A stretch of 64,000 bases of DNA from Ignavibacteriales bacterium. GTDB taxonomy: Bacteria; Bacteroidota; Ignavibacteria; Ignavibacteriales; Melioribacteraceae. This document shows positions 1-8,560 of the stretch, piece by piece. The notes below the pieces were generated by a model that saw only the letters and a list, made by a program, of their open reading frames with translations, was not told where the DNA came from and ran no database searches. How positions within the stretch are numbered: position 1 is the stretch's first letter; every line of letters begins with the position of its first letter. The stretch is taken from contig JAIOYW010000002.1 in the NCBI GenBank assembly GCA_021740915.1, forward strand, positions 62,001 to 126,000, written 5' to 3'. A program made the translations under genes and the position numbers.

Positions 1-475
1 GACCGTTAATGTTCGTGGAAGAAGGCTCCCCGATCTTACCTGAGAAATCAAATGTAAGTTCTTCCCATTGATTGATTAATGTATTCGGTACTTTAATTTC
101 CCCGGTTGAAGCACTGTTTGCTTCAAATTTAATCCCTACATCACTGATAACAGATTTCCAGACCATAATTTTTACAGTACAATTGGTCTGGTCAAGAGTA
201 AATACCCCGATATCCGGGGTTACACAACCTGCCCAGGGAGCTCCGGCAACTTTTGCAGTAAATTTTGCAACTGTTGCGGAAGTATTCGCGCCGGTACCAT
301 CCGGATTGGGAATGAATTCCAGCGGAGGATTATCCCCGTTTTCAAACACAGTCCAGTTCCATGTTGCTCCCAAACCGCCAGGCTCAAATGTAATAGGATT
401 GTTCTGTGCGAACAGCATCCCGGCAGCAAACAGAAGAAACAGAATAGCAATTTTGTTACTTATCATTTTATTCAT
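1..475 (-). CDS. Secreted carbohydrate-binding-type protein, 3' end cut by window edge
   Basis: This frame is open from the ATG at 475 to the left edge, so only about 158 N-terminal residues are visible. A GGAG six bases upstream favours this ATG over in-frame ATGs at 487 and 466. The protein starts with a signal peptide (MNKMISNKIAILFLL..., cleavage near FAQ). A beta-sandwich-like module follows that is closely similar to the first ~155 residues of the next gene (537-1919), sharing stretches such as NCTVKIMVWKSVISDVGIKFEAN. That makes the two a tandem duplicated pair. The module resembles carbohydrate-binding modules of glucan loci, but I cannot name the family. It lies at the distal end of the glucan cluster, so a surface glucan-binding role is inferred. 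Confidence 0.75.
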   Translation of the reverse strand, partial: MNKMISNKIAILFLLFAAGMLFAQNNPITFEPGGLGATWNWTVFENGDNPPLEFIPNPDGTGANTSATVAKFTAKVAGAPWAGCVTPDIGVFTLDQTNCTVKIMVWKSVISDVGIKFEANSASTGEIKVPNTLINQWEELTFDFSGKIGEPSSTNING

Positions 476-536
476 TTTTTTCTCCATGATTTATTTGAAT
501 CTAAATCATTTGAATTATCAAATACTAAAGCATAAA

Positions 537-1919
537 TTATTTTATTAGCATCATCTTTTTTACAGACTGAAAACTGCCTGCATTAAATGAATACAAATAA
601 ATTCCAGCCGGCAAGTCGAAAGCATCAAAAGAAATCTCGTAAGTACCTGCATTCATGAATTGACTAATTAAAGTCTGAACTTCCTGTCCCAAAGTGTTAT
701 AAATCCTCAACGAAACATTATTTGCTTCCGGAAGACTAAAACTTATTTTTGTTGTTGGGTTGAAAGGATTAGGATAATTTTGATCCAAATTAAATCCGGA
801 CGGAACAGCTCCGATTAGTTCTTTAACGTCTGTGGTTGAATTATGGAAATAAACATTATCGATGAAAATAGTGTTTGGATCGCCTGATATTATCATTTGG
901 GCTAAATGGGCTTTGGTCGTCAATCCTGTGAATTCAGACAAAGGGATATCAAAAGCTACCCATTGATTACTGATAAGCTGCGGAGTTGAATTAGCGTCAA
1001 ACGTAAGTTCATGTTCAACGTCGTCACCACCTGCATAACCACCATCCGCGCCGAAATCAACCAATTTAATTTTAAAGACTGCGGGGAGTGAGGTTGGATC
1101 CGGAGTCCAGAAATCCATATGGAAATTGGTCATTGAAGTTGCATCAATTGTCTGTGATGTAAACTCGATACCTGCATAAACAAGATTTGTGTACTGCTTG
1201 GCATCGTTACCTTCAATCTGCACATCAGTCAAATCTGCCTGATCCCATACTGCTGACCATGTATCAACGTTCACATTCGTGTATGCGTTGCTGAATAAGG
1301 AGATAACATTAGCTGCGGGTAAAGTTGGGGTCGGCGCTGCAATCGTAGGCAAGAGCGAAGTTGAATTTTTTGGTGAAAACGTAATATTATCAATATAAGC
1401 CACATTTTCAGTCGTTCTTGTGGTGAAATCCGGGAAAATTACTAGACCGTCAATGTTGGTCGAAGATGGTTCACCAATTTTACCTGAAAAATCAAATGTG
1501 ATCTCCTCCCACTGATTAACTAAGGTATTTGCTATCTTGATCTCGCCTGTAGAAGCAAAATTAGCTTCGAATTTAATACCGACATCACTTATTACAGATT
1601 TCCAGACCATGATTTTCACAGTACAATTTGTTTCATTTAAGGTAAAGACACTGATATTGCGTGTAACGAAACCAGCCCATGGCGCTCCGTCAACTCTGGC
1701 TATAAATTTGGCTACCGTTCCGGATGTATTCACGCCCGAAGCATCAGGGTTAGGAATAATTTCTAATGGCGGGTTATCAACATTTTCGAAAACTTCCCAC
1801 GTCCAGGCAGCACCAATACCAGGAGTCTCAAAATCAATCGGACTATCCTGTGCTGAAGTTTTCACACTCATCGAAACAATGAACAAGAGGGTGAATAAAT
1901 ATGTTAGTTTTATTTTCAT
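537..1919 (-). CDS. Secreted two-module glycan-binding-like protein with T9SS sorting tail
   Basis: The 460-residue protein has a signal peptide (to about SVKTSAQ), a first beta-rich module (about 27-185) and a second module (about 205-360, VISLFSNAY... to NVYFHN). It ends in a T9SS C-terminal sorting domain (about 375-460, with NYPNPFNPTTKI and final KKMMLIK). The first module is shared with the truncated neighbour at 1-475, and the second is nearly the same as both C-terminal modules of the lipoprotein at 12260-14194. No catalytic motif is visible. GGGAGG precedes the ATG. Export through T9SS and attachment at the cell surface follow from the tail. Beta-glucan binding is inferred from the four glucanases upstream in the same orientation. 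Confidence 0.8.
   Translation of the reverse strand: MKIKLTYLFTLLFIVSMSVKTSAQDSPIDFETPGIGAAWTWEVFENVDNPPLEIIPNPDASGVNTSGTVAKFIARVDGAPWAGFVTRNISVFTLNETNCTVKIMVWKSVISDVGIKFEANFASTGEIKIANTLVNQWEEITFDFSGKIGEPSSTNIDGLVIFPDFTTRTTENVAYIDNITFSPKNSTSLLPTIAAPTPTLPAANVISLFSNAYTNVNVDTWSAVWDQADLTDVQIEGNDAKQYTNLVYAGIEFTSQTIDATSMTNFHMDFWTPDPTSLPAVFKIKLVDFGADGGYAGGDDVEHELTFDANSTPQLISNQWVAFDIPLSEFTGLTTKAHLAQMIISGDPNTIFIDNVYFHNSTTDVKELIGAVPSGFNLDQNYPNPFNPTTKISFSLPEANNVSLRIYNTLGQEVQTLISQFMNAGTYEISFDAFDLPAGIYLYSFNAGSFQSVKKMMLIK
841..1317 (-). repeat. Copy 1 of a ~155-residue VISLFS/DTW module
   Basis: This segment encodes a module running from VISLFSNAY to DPNTIFIDNVYFH. Two more copies occur about 11 kb away in the gene at 12260-14194. 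Protein similarity is very high, with long shared strings such as GGDDVEHELTFDANSTP. Similar modules are known in flavobacterial laminarin-locus surface proteins, so glucan binding is the likely role. Confidence 0.75.
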
Positions 1920-2021
1920 TTTTTCCTCCCGGAAATTATATGGTTGATTTACAAATCGAATATTTTCTTTTATATAGGAGTATCCATGCAGATAGTTACT
2001 CCAAGCTCAAGTTTCATTTTT

Positions 2022-3122
2022 TTACGGATTATAAATATTTATGAAAGATTCTTTTGGCATCCGGTTTTCATAAAAAACACCCCAATGTTTTTCAATTTCG
2101 CGGGGATTTGAGTTTTCACCCCCGCCCTTCCATGGTTCATCGAATGCCTCAAATAGAAAAGTCGTTACCTTGTTTTGATTTGTCCATTTCGATAATTCCC
2201 GGAGAAATTTTTCTTGCGCTGAAAGTGATACTTCACCTTTAATCAATGAACCTTGCTGACCATCCCCGGTTTTAGAAGCATCATAATCTGTTGCCCAACC
2301 AATCTCACCTAATACTATTTCTTTTCCAGGGTGCTTTCTTTTTATATCATTAAAATATATATCGTTCATCCAGTCAATTGAATTTTCAAGTGTTATTCCG
2401 TTCCAGAGCGGATAAATATGGACTACAATAAAATCAATTTCAGATGCAACAGAATTACTTATAGGTTTATTCCAGAAATTATAATCATCGGCTGTTGTAA
2501 CAGGAACACTTGTATTATTTCTTATTAGTCTGATATATTTGATCAGATCAGATGTCTCCATTCGATGACCCGACCAGAATACCTGTGTCTCATTTCCAAC
2601 ACTGATTGCAGAAATAATATCAGCATATTGGTTGCCCAATTTTATGGCTTTTAATACCTGTTCTGAATTTTCTTTTTTTCGCTCCGGAAAATCTGTTTCA
2701 TTTTCCAGCCAAACACCCAGCATCATTTTTATTGGCAGATTATAGTCGCTTATCACTTTTAAGATTCGTTCCGAATCATCATCTGAACCATAAACACGAA
2801 TCAGATTCCAATAATTTTTAATAATCTCAAGATCTTCAAGGATTTCAGATTCGCTCGGCCCCTGGCCGTATGGAGCCTGACCCTTTCGGTAGCAGCCATA
2901 TGATACAGCTTCACCGATCCAATCTTCTCCAAGATAGGGACTAAATTCCCTGGTAATAAAAGGATTCTGTCTTTCGTCCTTTTTATTGTTTTCTATTATT
3001 TGAAGTATTTCATGCATATCTTTTCTTTGTTCTTTTTGTTTTTCCTCAATAATATCAGGTACCCGATTTTGGCAACTTAGTAACGAAATAATCAAACTGA
3101 TGAGAAATATTTTAATTTTCAT
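2022..3122 (-). CDS. GH17-like beta-1,3-glucanase lipoprotein
   Basis: Clan GH-A glycosidase of the GH17 type, which hydrolyses or rearranges beta-1,3-glucans. Numbered from an upstream in-frame TTG (3131), the likely acid/base is Glu181 (SVGNETQ) and the nucleophile Glu276 (LGEIGWA), both on typical barrel-strand ends. The N-terminus is a lipoprotein signal with lipobox LLSC (Cys20), followed by a charged linker (about 28-55), so the enzyme should be membrane-anchored in the periplasm or on the surface. I prefer the ATG at 3122 over the TTG at 3131 because it gives a compact MKIK signal peptide. It is one of two GH17-type genes in the cluster, the other lacking a signal peptide. Confidence 0.82.
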   Translation of the reverse strand: MKIKIFLISLIISLLSCQNRVPDIIEEKQKEQRKDMHEILQIIENNKKDERQNPFITREFSPYLGEDWIGEAVSYGCYRKGQAPYGQGPSESEILEDLEIIKNYWNLIRVYGSDDDSERILKVISDYNLPIKMMLGVWLENETDFPERKKENSEQVLKAIKLGNQYADIISAISVGNETQVFWSGHRMETSDLIKYIRLIRNNTSVPVTTADDYNFWNKPISNSVASEIDFIVVHIYPLWNGITLENSIDWMNDIYFNDIKRKHPGKEIVLGEIGWATDYDASKTGDGQQGSLIKGEVSLSAQEKFLRELSKWTNQNKVTTFLFEAFDEPWKGGGENSNPREIEKHWGVFYENRMPKESFINIYNP

Positions 3123-3153
3123 AATTCCCAATTATTCTTCTCATTAATAAATA

Positions 3154-4308
3154 TCATGGTAATTTTGTGACCGATACATATTCTATTTTCATGAATTGAT
3201 TATCTATCAGTTCCTTTCCCTCGCCCATAATGTACTCCTTACAATTGGAAAGAGACTTTTCCGTTCTATCAAATTCATTCCCTGCCCAGATGCCACAAAG
3301 TGTTATGTTGAAAATCATTTTCATGTTTGCGAACTCACAACGGTTTTTGCCTTTGCAAACTTCACACTGCCAATCCTGATACAACTCTTCATTGCACTTA
3401 TCCTCAGTTTCAAATAATTCAACATAATTTTTGAGGAAACTATTATTCCATTTATCAGGATCAGGTGAATCACTAAGCGGACCTCCATCAGCTTTTACTT
3501 CGGCTCCTGATTCCCAGTAATAAAATCGTATGGAAGTTTTTTCCCAGAGGCAGGCAAAAGTACCTTCAGGAGAACTAACCGGGTAAGCTCTTCCGCTGCA
3601 GCCTGAATTCGGGTCTCTCGCAGTTGCGTTAGCACAATTAATTCTGATTCCATCCCCATTCCACTCAGATTCACACATTTCCGGACATGTATGGATAGTA
3701 TTATGGATAATACTTTCGCCGTTTATATTCTCGATAATGTCAACTTCCCCGGCTGATGGCCAGTCAGTACAATTTACCGGGCTTGGTGTATTATAAAACT
3801 GACCTAAACCAGAATATTTATCGACATCATCGTCTGTAACGTTTCCTTCTTCGTATAACCATTCAGGCTGGCGGCTCCCATTTAACCACCATGCAGGCCA
3901 GACACCCTTTGCTGAGGGTAGCTTTCCTTTAAAAACAAATAGAATTCTCTTCACCTCGCCATCCAAATTGTAATATGGTTTTGAGGTCAGTCGAAAGGAG
4001 TCGAAATTTGAATCTGCAGGTCGTGATTTCACATACCCATAAAGTCCTTCATTCTCAGCTAATACAATAATGCTGTCATTTGACCATTTTAGTCTGTCAT
4101 AAACTACATCACCCTGAGTAGGATCATCATGCGCGAAAGTTGTGAAAAAATATTTCTGTACATCAGCCAATTCGTAATTTTGGGCTTCGAAATCAAGGAC
4201 GAAAAACATATTCTCATATTTTGCGTCCAGCTCTACCTGAGCACTTGACTTATTGCCCGCCGCGAGATAAATTATCCCAAGGAGCGATATTTGAAGTAAA
4301 TATTTCAT
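3154..4308 (-). CDS. Cysteine-rich GH16 endo-beta-1,3(4)-glucanase
   Basis: The 384-residue protein has a signal peptide cut near KSSAQ and a GH16 jelly-roll fold. The catalytic motif GEVDIIEN gives nucleophile Glu188, Asp190 and acid/base Glu193 in the E-x-D-x-x-E spacing of laminarinases. WPAWWL (about 137-142) and DWPSAGE are typical GH16 substrate-cleft segments. It carries about 12 cysteines after the signal peptide, for example HTCPEMC and a CEVCKGKNRC cluster near the C-terminus. This is unusual for a bacterial GH16 and recalls the disulfide-rich fungal/animal subgroup. The cysteines imply an oxidising, exported location. It lies between GH30 and GH17 genes with short gaps, so laminarin or mixed-link glucan is the likely substrate. 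Confidence 0.85.
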   Translation of the reverse strand: MKYLLQISLLGIIYLAAGNKSSAQVELDAKYENMFFVLDFEAQNYELADVQKYFFTTFAHDDPTQGDVVYDRLKWSNDSIIVLAENEGLYGYVKSRPADSNFDSFRLTSKPYYNLDGEVKRILFVFKGKLPSAKGVWPAWWLNGSRQPEWLYEEGNVTDDDVDKYSGLGQFYNTPSPVNCTDWPSAGEVDIIENINGESIIHNTIHTCPEMCESEWNGDGIRINCANATARDPNSGCSGRAYPVSSPEGTFACLWEKTSIRFYYWESGAEVKADGGPLSDSPDPDKWNNSFLKNYVELFETEDKCNEELYQDWQCEVCKGKNRCEFANMKMIFNITLCGIWAGNEFDRTEKSLSNCKEYIMGEGKELIDNQFMKIEYVSVTKLP

Positions 4309-4335
4309 GATTGCATCTATTTCTTAAGATTCGTT

Positions 4336-6012
4336 TTAAAGTTGAACCCTGACAGTCTGCACAGAATTCGGATCCATGGATATTTGAGCATACTGGTCCT
4401 GAATTTGAAGATTGACTAGTAAAGTTTTTTTTGTAGTATTCAGCAACTGAACGGATAGGAGATTTGAACTATTAATTGTGGCACATGTATGTAATGCATC
4501 GTTATCCACGTCATTCAGGATTCTCTCTGTCTTTACAGCCTGATCACCCGGTCTTATAGTTCTGCTAAATTGGGCAAGTACATAATAAATAGGGGTATAA
4601 TAGATATATTTGCTTTCAAGGTCGATCATAATCGGAGCACCGCAAAAATTCCCCACATGATTTGGACCGCCGCTCTGATCTAAAACTATATTCCAATCTA
4701 TCCAGCCTCTCATCCAGTGATCCAGGCTGACGATGATATTTCTTGCATATCGGTGGACAGGGGTATATATAGGGTGCTCGGCTGCATCGAGGCCCTGCCA
4801 GGTCGCAGAATAACCCCAGTCTGTAGCATTTTCATTCCACCAGAATGCGTCATTATTGAACCAATCTTTTTCTTTGAATCTTTCAGGATCCATTATACCG
4901 CCAGGAGCTTCCTTTCCCAGATCATCAATGCATCCCTCCGTATGAATAATAGCAAATTCTGGAAATTTGGAGTGCACTCTATCGAAAACTTCCTCATATA
5001 CCTTCTTTGTGCTCTCATACCAATGCACTGCAGCCCCATAAAGATACTGTGCTGTTTCCTTGTCGTTGTAAATAACATCAGTCCAGTGCTCCATACCATC
5101 GCGATTCTGATCGTAGATAAGCAACTTAATATTTCCAAATTCACTGTTTTTTAGTTTTGGGCCTAAATAATTTTTTATGAAATGGTTCTGGGATTCGGGC
5201 GTAAAATGCATACTTTCCCACTGACCGTTATTACCGTGCGGTTCATTAACCGGGGTAAGCCCCCAGATATCAACACCTTCTGATTTGTATGCTTCAAGAT
5301 ATTTTATGAGATACTTTGCATAGGTCTCTTCATATTCCGGCTTTAACTTTCCTCCGGTTCCCTGATGATTGTTTTCCGGAGTTCCCTTAATATACCAGTC
5401 ATTTATGTCCTTCATCCAAGCCGGGGCAGTCCATGCTGAGGATACGACTCTTAACGCATTATCTTTCTGCTGGTTTTTAATATCGATTGCTTCCTTGATC
5501 ATTGGCAATAAATCGTAGGAAGGATCCATGATGCCATTATACTTTTTCTTAGCGAACCCCTCTTTGTCGGGAGCAATACTGAAATTAACAAAATCAATAT
5601 CGCCGGGTCTGTCTAAATAGGAATATTTGCCTTCGACACTAAAATCACATGCACCAATGTGTGTCCTGGTAAGAGTAAAATTTGCCCCATCCTCACCAAA
5701 AATCTTTTTCATCAATTCTAAACGTTTTTCTTTCTCCAAATGCGCCAGAACAAAAGCTGAGGATTCAGTAAATGAAGAACCGATACCATCAATAGTCTGC
5801 TTTTTAACCGAAGGATAGATACGTATGATGTTTCCTTCATCAGGCTGCCCGGGAGAAAACCGTACATTTTCCTTTAATGATACCTTATCTCCACCCTCGG
5901 AAGTAACGTAAATTTCATTCGTCGATAAAAGTTCTTCAGTTTTGTTCGAACATGAACTGAAAACCGCTACTATTAATATAACCGCAGGAAAAATGGATAC
6001 TATTTTTAACAT
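4336..6012 (-). CDS. GH30 family glucanase lipoprotein (beta-1,6-glucanase-like)
   Basis: GH30 clan GH-A enzyme, a family that includes glucosylceramidases and endo-beta-1,6-glucanases. In numbering from an upstream ATG at 6027, TPVNEP places the acid/base at Glu262 and IHTEGC the nucleophile at Glu364. WTAPAWMKD and GIGSSFTESS are further GH30 signatures. The N-terminal lipobox FSSC indicates a lipoprotein. I chose the ATG at 6012 because GGAG lies nine bases before it and it begins directly with the lipoprotein signal. In a cluster with GH16 and GH17, removing the beta-1,6 branches of laminarin is the most sensible job. Activity on other beta-glucosides cannot be excluded. Confidence 0.87.
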   Translation of the reverse strand: MLKIVSIFPAVILIVAVFSSCSNKTEELLSTNEIYVTSEGGDKVSLKENVRFSPGQPDEGNIIRIYPSVKKQTIDGIGSSFTESSAFVLAHLEKEKRLELMKKIFGEDGANFTLTRTHIGACDFSVEGKYSYLDRPGDIDFVNFSIAPDKEGFAKKKYNGIMDPSYDLLPMIKEAIDIKNQQKDNALRVVSSAWTAPAWMKDINDWYIKGTPENNHQGTGGKLKPEYEETYAKYLIKYLEAYKSEGVDIWGLTPVNEPHGNNGQWESMHFTPESQNHFIKNYLGPKLKNSEFGNIKLLIYDQNRDGMEHWTDVIYNDKETAQYLYGAAVHWYESTKKVYEEVFDRVHSKFPEFAIIHTEGCIDDLGKEAPGGIMDPERFKEKDWFNNDAFWWNENATDWGYSATWQGLDAAEHPIYTPVHRYARNIIVSLDHWMRGWIDWNIVLDQSGGPNHVGNFCGAPIMIDLESKYIYYTPIYYVLAQFSRTIRPGDQAVKTERILNDVDNDALHTCATINSSNLLSVQLLNTTKKTLLVNLQIQDQYAQISMDPNSVQTVRVQL

Positions 6013-6050
6013 AACAATTGACTCCATTCTTGAATCAGATTTTTAAAGAA

Positions 6051-6938
6051 TTAACCAAATTTCAAAATTCCGTCTTTATCCCATAAACCCCAATAAGCGC
6101 CCACATCTCCTTCCTTTTCAATCTTCCAGGTTTCATCAAAACTTGAGAAATAAAAGACGTCAATATTTTCCTGATTTGCCCATGTATAAGTGTCGATAAA
6201 ATAATTGAGTGCATTTTCATAAGACGGCACAGCAGCGCGGTCAGGAGTTCCCAAATTTGGCCAGCCTGTTTCACTAATTATCACCTTTTTACCTTTAGCC
6301 GCCTTTACAGCCAGATAATACATATTTTTCAAATAAGCCAGGGAATGCTCGATTGGGTAACCTTCCCAGAAAGGATAGCAGTTTGCCAATATTACATCAC
6401 ATAGATCACAGATTCGAGGATGATCTGCAAATTCATAATAAGCATCAACGTATCCAACCGGTATATTGGGAAATTCAATTTTAACTCTTTTAATCAGATC
6501 TATTATTTGATCTTCTGTAAGATCATTGCGGAGAAGCACTTCGTTTCCAACAGCTATAATATCAGCATTTCCTTCTTTGGCGATTTTTATGATTCCTTCA
6601 ATTTCCAACTCGTTCTTTTCACTATCATTTCCAAGCCAGGCACCAACAAGAGTTTTTAATCCGTACTTGCGGGCGATACGAGGAATATTTTCATTCCCAT
6701 CAATACAGGAAAATGATCTTACCCATTTTACATAAGGCTGAATAATTTTCATTCTCGTTTCAATCTGATCTTCGCTGATCTGTGAACCGGGGCTTTGATT
6801 TTCAAGGTACGCGCTAAATGAAATTCCATGTAAGCCATGCTGCAATATTCTTAAAAATGCTGAATCTAAATCAGTTCTTTTAAAATGAGAGGTGTCTATA
6901 CCTGACAGAAATTTTTGTTTGGATTCACTACGGGACAT
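6051..6938 (-). CDS. GH17-like beta-1,3-glucan hydrolase/transferase without signal peptide
   Basis: The 295-residue barrel has GH17 motifs: AVGNEV with Glu133 as likely acid/base and ISETGWP with Glu223 as likely nucleophile, plus an FDETWK segment near the end. No signal peptide, lipobox or membrane segment is visible (start MSRSESKQKF), so the enzyme should be cytoplasmic. That fits a role on imported short glucan oligosaccharides, or as a glucanosyltransferase, downstream of the sugar symporter at 8561-10033. The gap to the UspA gene upstream is only eight bases, so the two are co-transcribed. The family call is secure from the motifs; the exact activity is not. Confidence 0.82.
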   Translation of the reverse strand: MSRSESKQKFLSGIDTSHFKRTDLDSAFLRILQHGLHGISFSAYLENQSPGSQISEDQIETRMKIIQPYVKWVRSFSCIDGNENIPRIARKYGLKTLVGAWLGNDSEKNELEIEGIIKIAKEGNADIIAVGNEVLLRNDLTEDQIIDLIKRVKIEFPNIPVGYVDAYYEFADHPRICDLCDVILANCYPFWEGYPIEHSLAYLKNMYYLAVKAAKGKKVIISETGWPNLGTPDRAAVPSYENALNYFIDTYTWANQENIDVFYFSSFDETWKIEKEGDVGAYWGLWDKDGILKFG

Positions 6939-6946
6939 ATTACCTC

Positions 6947-7441
6947 TTAATTTTTTTTATTTACATTATGTATAACTAAAACCGGCAATTTTGACTTATG
7001 TAATACCCGGCTGACTGTACTCCCAATTGCAGTATCCTCAGAAGTTCCTCTCCCGCTGAATCCCATCACAATCAGATCACAGTTCTTTTCCTCGGCGATG
7101 TTTAAAATAATTCTCGCTGGGTTACCCCTTTCAACAAGAATATCAATATCGTTTAATATATCATCGCTGTAAGATGAAGTCATTTTTTCAAGAATTTTTG
7201 TGCGGACGTTATTTGTAAAATCTTTTGCCTCAGTAAATTTTTTATCGATGCTCGGAAGCCTTTCAAGTCCCACATCGAAGGTCAATAGATCAATCAGTTC
7301 TGTGTTCAGAACATAAAGAAAAGTGAGTTTGGCATTGTAATGCTTAGAGATCCCAAGAGCGTGGGAAAATACATCCTGCCAGCTATCTGAAAATTCTGTT
7401 GTGTATAGAATATGTTTGTATGCTATTTCATATGATTCCAT
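6947..7441 (-). CDS. Universal stress protein, UspA family
   Basis: A single UspA domain of 164 residues. It has the N-terminal strand YKHILYTTEFSD and the nucleotide-binding signature near the C-terminus: GFSGRGTSEDTAIGST (G-x2-G-x9-G(S/T) type), followed by VSRVLHKSKLPVLVIH. ATP-binding UspA proteins act as cytoplasmic stress or energy-state sensors. Its place between the sugar-binding protein and a cytoplasmic GH17, with no promoter-sized gap before the GH17, suggests it is made only when glucan genes are expressed. What it senses here is unknown. Confidence 0.9.
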   Translation of the reverse strand: MESYEIAYKHILYTTEFSDSWQDVFSHALGISKHYNAKLTFLYVLNTELIDLLTFDVGLERLPSIDKKFTEAKDFTNNVRTKILEKMTSSYSDDILNDIDILVERGNPARIILNIAEEKNCDLIVMGFSGRGTSEDTAIGSTVSRVLHKSKLPVLVIHNVNKKN

Positions 7442-7495
7442 TTCTACCCCAATTTACTATCATTTGAACTGATAATTAAAATCGATTTATAAAAA

Positions 7496-8518
7496 TCACA
7501 TCCCGTAATATTTTTCCGGAATGTCCTGATAGCCCCATGCTTTCAACTGCCGCGACCATCCGCCAAGATTATCGATCGTCACAGGAATGGTGTTAAGCCT
7601 GTTAATCGGATTCACTTTTTTATCCCTATAAATTTTATCGATGACAGTTTCCACTGATACTGTGCCCCACTTAAAGGTAGGCTGCCCAAACAGTACCTGC
7701 ACAATATTTTTTTCCACATATTCCAATTGAACAGGAAGTGCATCAACGGCAACTATTTTAATTCTTCCTGGTTCTACTTTATTCATCAATTCTCTTCCAA
7801 AAGTTGGCCATCCTCCAACCATTGCCCACCCTTTAAGATCTGGATAAAGTTCCTGAACTCTCAGCATTTCTCTGATTGATTCGGTCTCATTTTCGGCATG
7901 ATAATAAACTCCAACCAGCTCAATTTCAGGATACTCAGCAGCAGCTTTCTGAATCCCGCTAACTCTCTCTCTCAAATTCGGAGCGTTGATGTTTCCACCC
8001 AGCACCGCAATTTTGCCCCTCCCGTCGATTAATTCTGCCAATCGCTTCATTACAGATTCGCCCATAGCAATATCATCCGGTCCATAAAATGCAAAGCGTT
8101 TGGACTGAGGTGAATCGCTGTCAAAAGTCATCACAGGAATACCGGCATCAACTGCTTCATTAATTGCTGAAGTTAGGGAATCCTGATCGGAGCATGAGAC
8201 AATAATTGCATCAGTTTTATCTTTGATTGCATTACGAATTCTTCTAACCTGTTCCAGGGCATCTTCAGTTTCAGGCGTATTCCAGTCAATTGTCACATCA
8301 ATTTTCTTGTACTTTTCCGATATCCTTTTCGCCTCTGAAATTGCTCCGTTTTTCGCAGTTAAAAAAACCGGGTTTGCTGAACTCTTGGCGATCATCGTAA
8401 TAACAATTTTTTTCACTCCGGCAGGCTTATCCCCTGTTTCCTGATCTTCGCCGCATCCGTACAAAAAAACCAGAGAGATCAATACCACACTGAAAGAAAT
8501 AATATATTTAATTTTCAT
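7496..8518 (-). CDS. Periplasmic sugar-binding lipoprotein (ribose/galactose-binding type)
   Basis: The 340-residue protein is of the periplasmic-binding-protein type related to RbsB and LacI effector domains. It has a lipobox (FLYGC, Cys22), an N-terminal segment KIVITMIAKSSANPVF, and hinge-type motifs DAIIVSCSDQDS and GIPVMTFDSDSP. Such proteins normally feed sugar to an ABC importer or to a sensor kinase. Neither an ABC permease/ATPase nor a sensor is present nearby. The next gene upstream is a GPH symporter instead. It may present sugar to an importer encoded elsewhere, or act in sensing. The fold is confident and the partner unknown. Confidence 0.85.
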   Translation of the reverse strand: MKIKYIISFSVVLISLVFLYGCGEDQETGDKPAGVKKIVITMIAKSSANPVFLTAKNGAISEAKRISEKYKKIDVTIDWNTPETEDALEQVRRIRNAIKDKTDAIIVSCSDQDSLTSAINEAVDAGIPVMTFDSDSPQSKRFAFYGPDDIAMGESVMKRLAELIDGRGKIAVLGGNINAPNLRERVSGIQKAAAEYPEIELVGVYYHAENETESIREMLRVQELYPDLKGWAMVGGWPTFGRELMNKVEPGRIKIVAVDALPVQLEYVEKNIVQVLFGQPTFKWGTVSVETVIDKIYRDKKVNPINRLNTIPVTIDNLGGWSRQLKAWGYQDIPEKYYGM

Positions 8519-8560
8519 TTTAAATACTGTCCTTCTTATCTTTAGATATCCTCAAATAAA

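Noticed and set aside
72-548. Plus-strand open frame of 158 codons
   Set aside because: It is antisense to a clear signal-peptide protein with a close paralogue at 1446-1919, and its sequence has no domain.
1977-2003. GGAGTA...TACTCC hairpin downstream of the GH17 lipoprotein gene
   Set aside because: Only 6 bp of stem with a long loop and no T-run.
4717-5154. Plus-strand open frame of 145 codons
   Set aside because: Lies fully antisense within the conserved GH30 gene.
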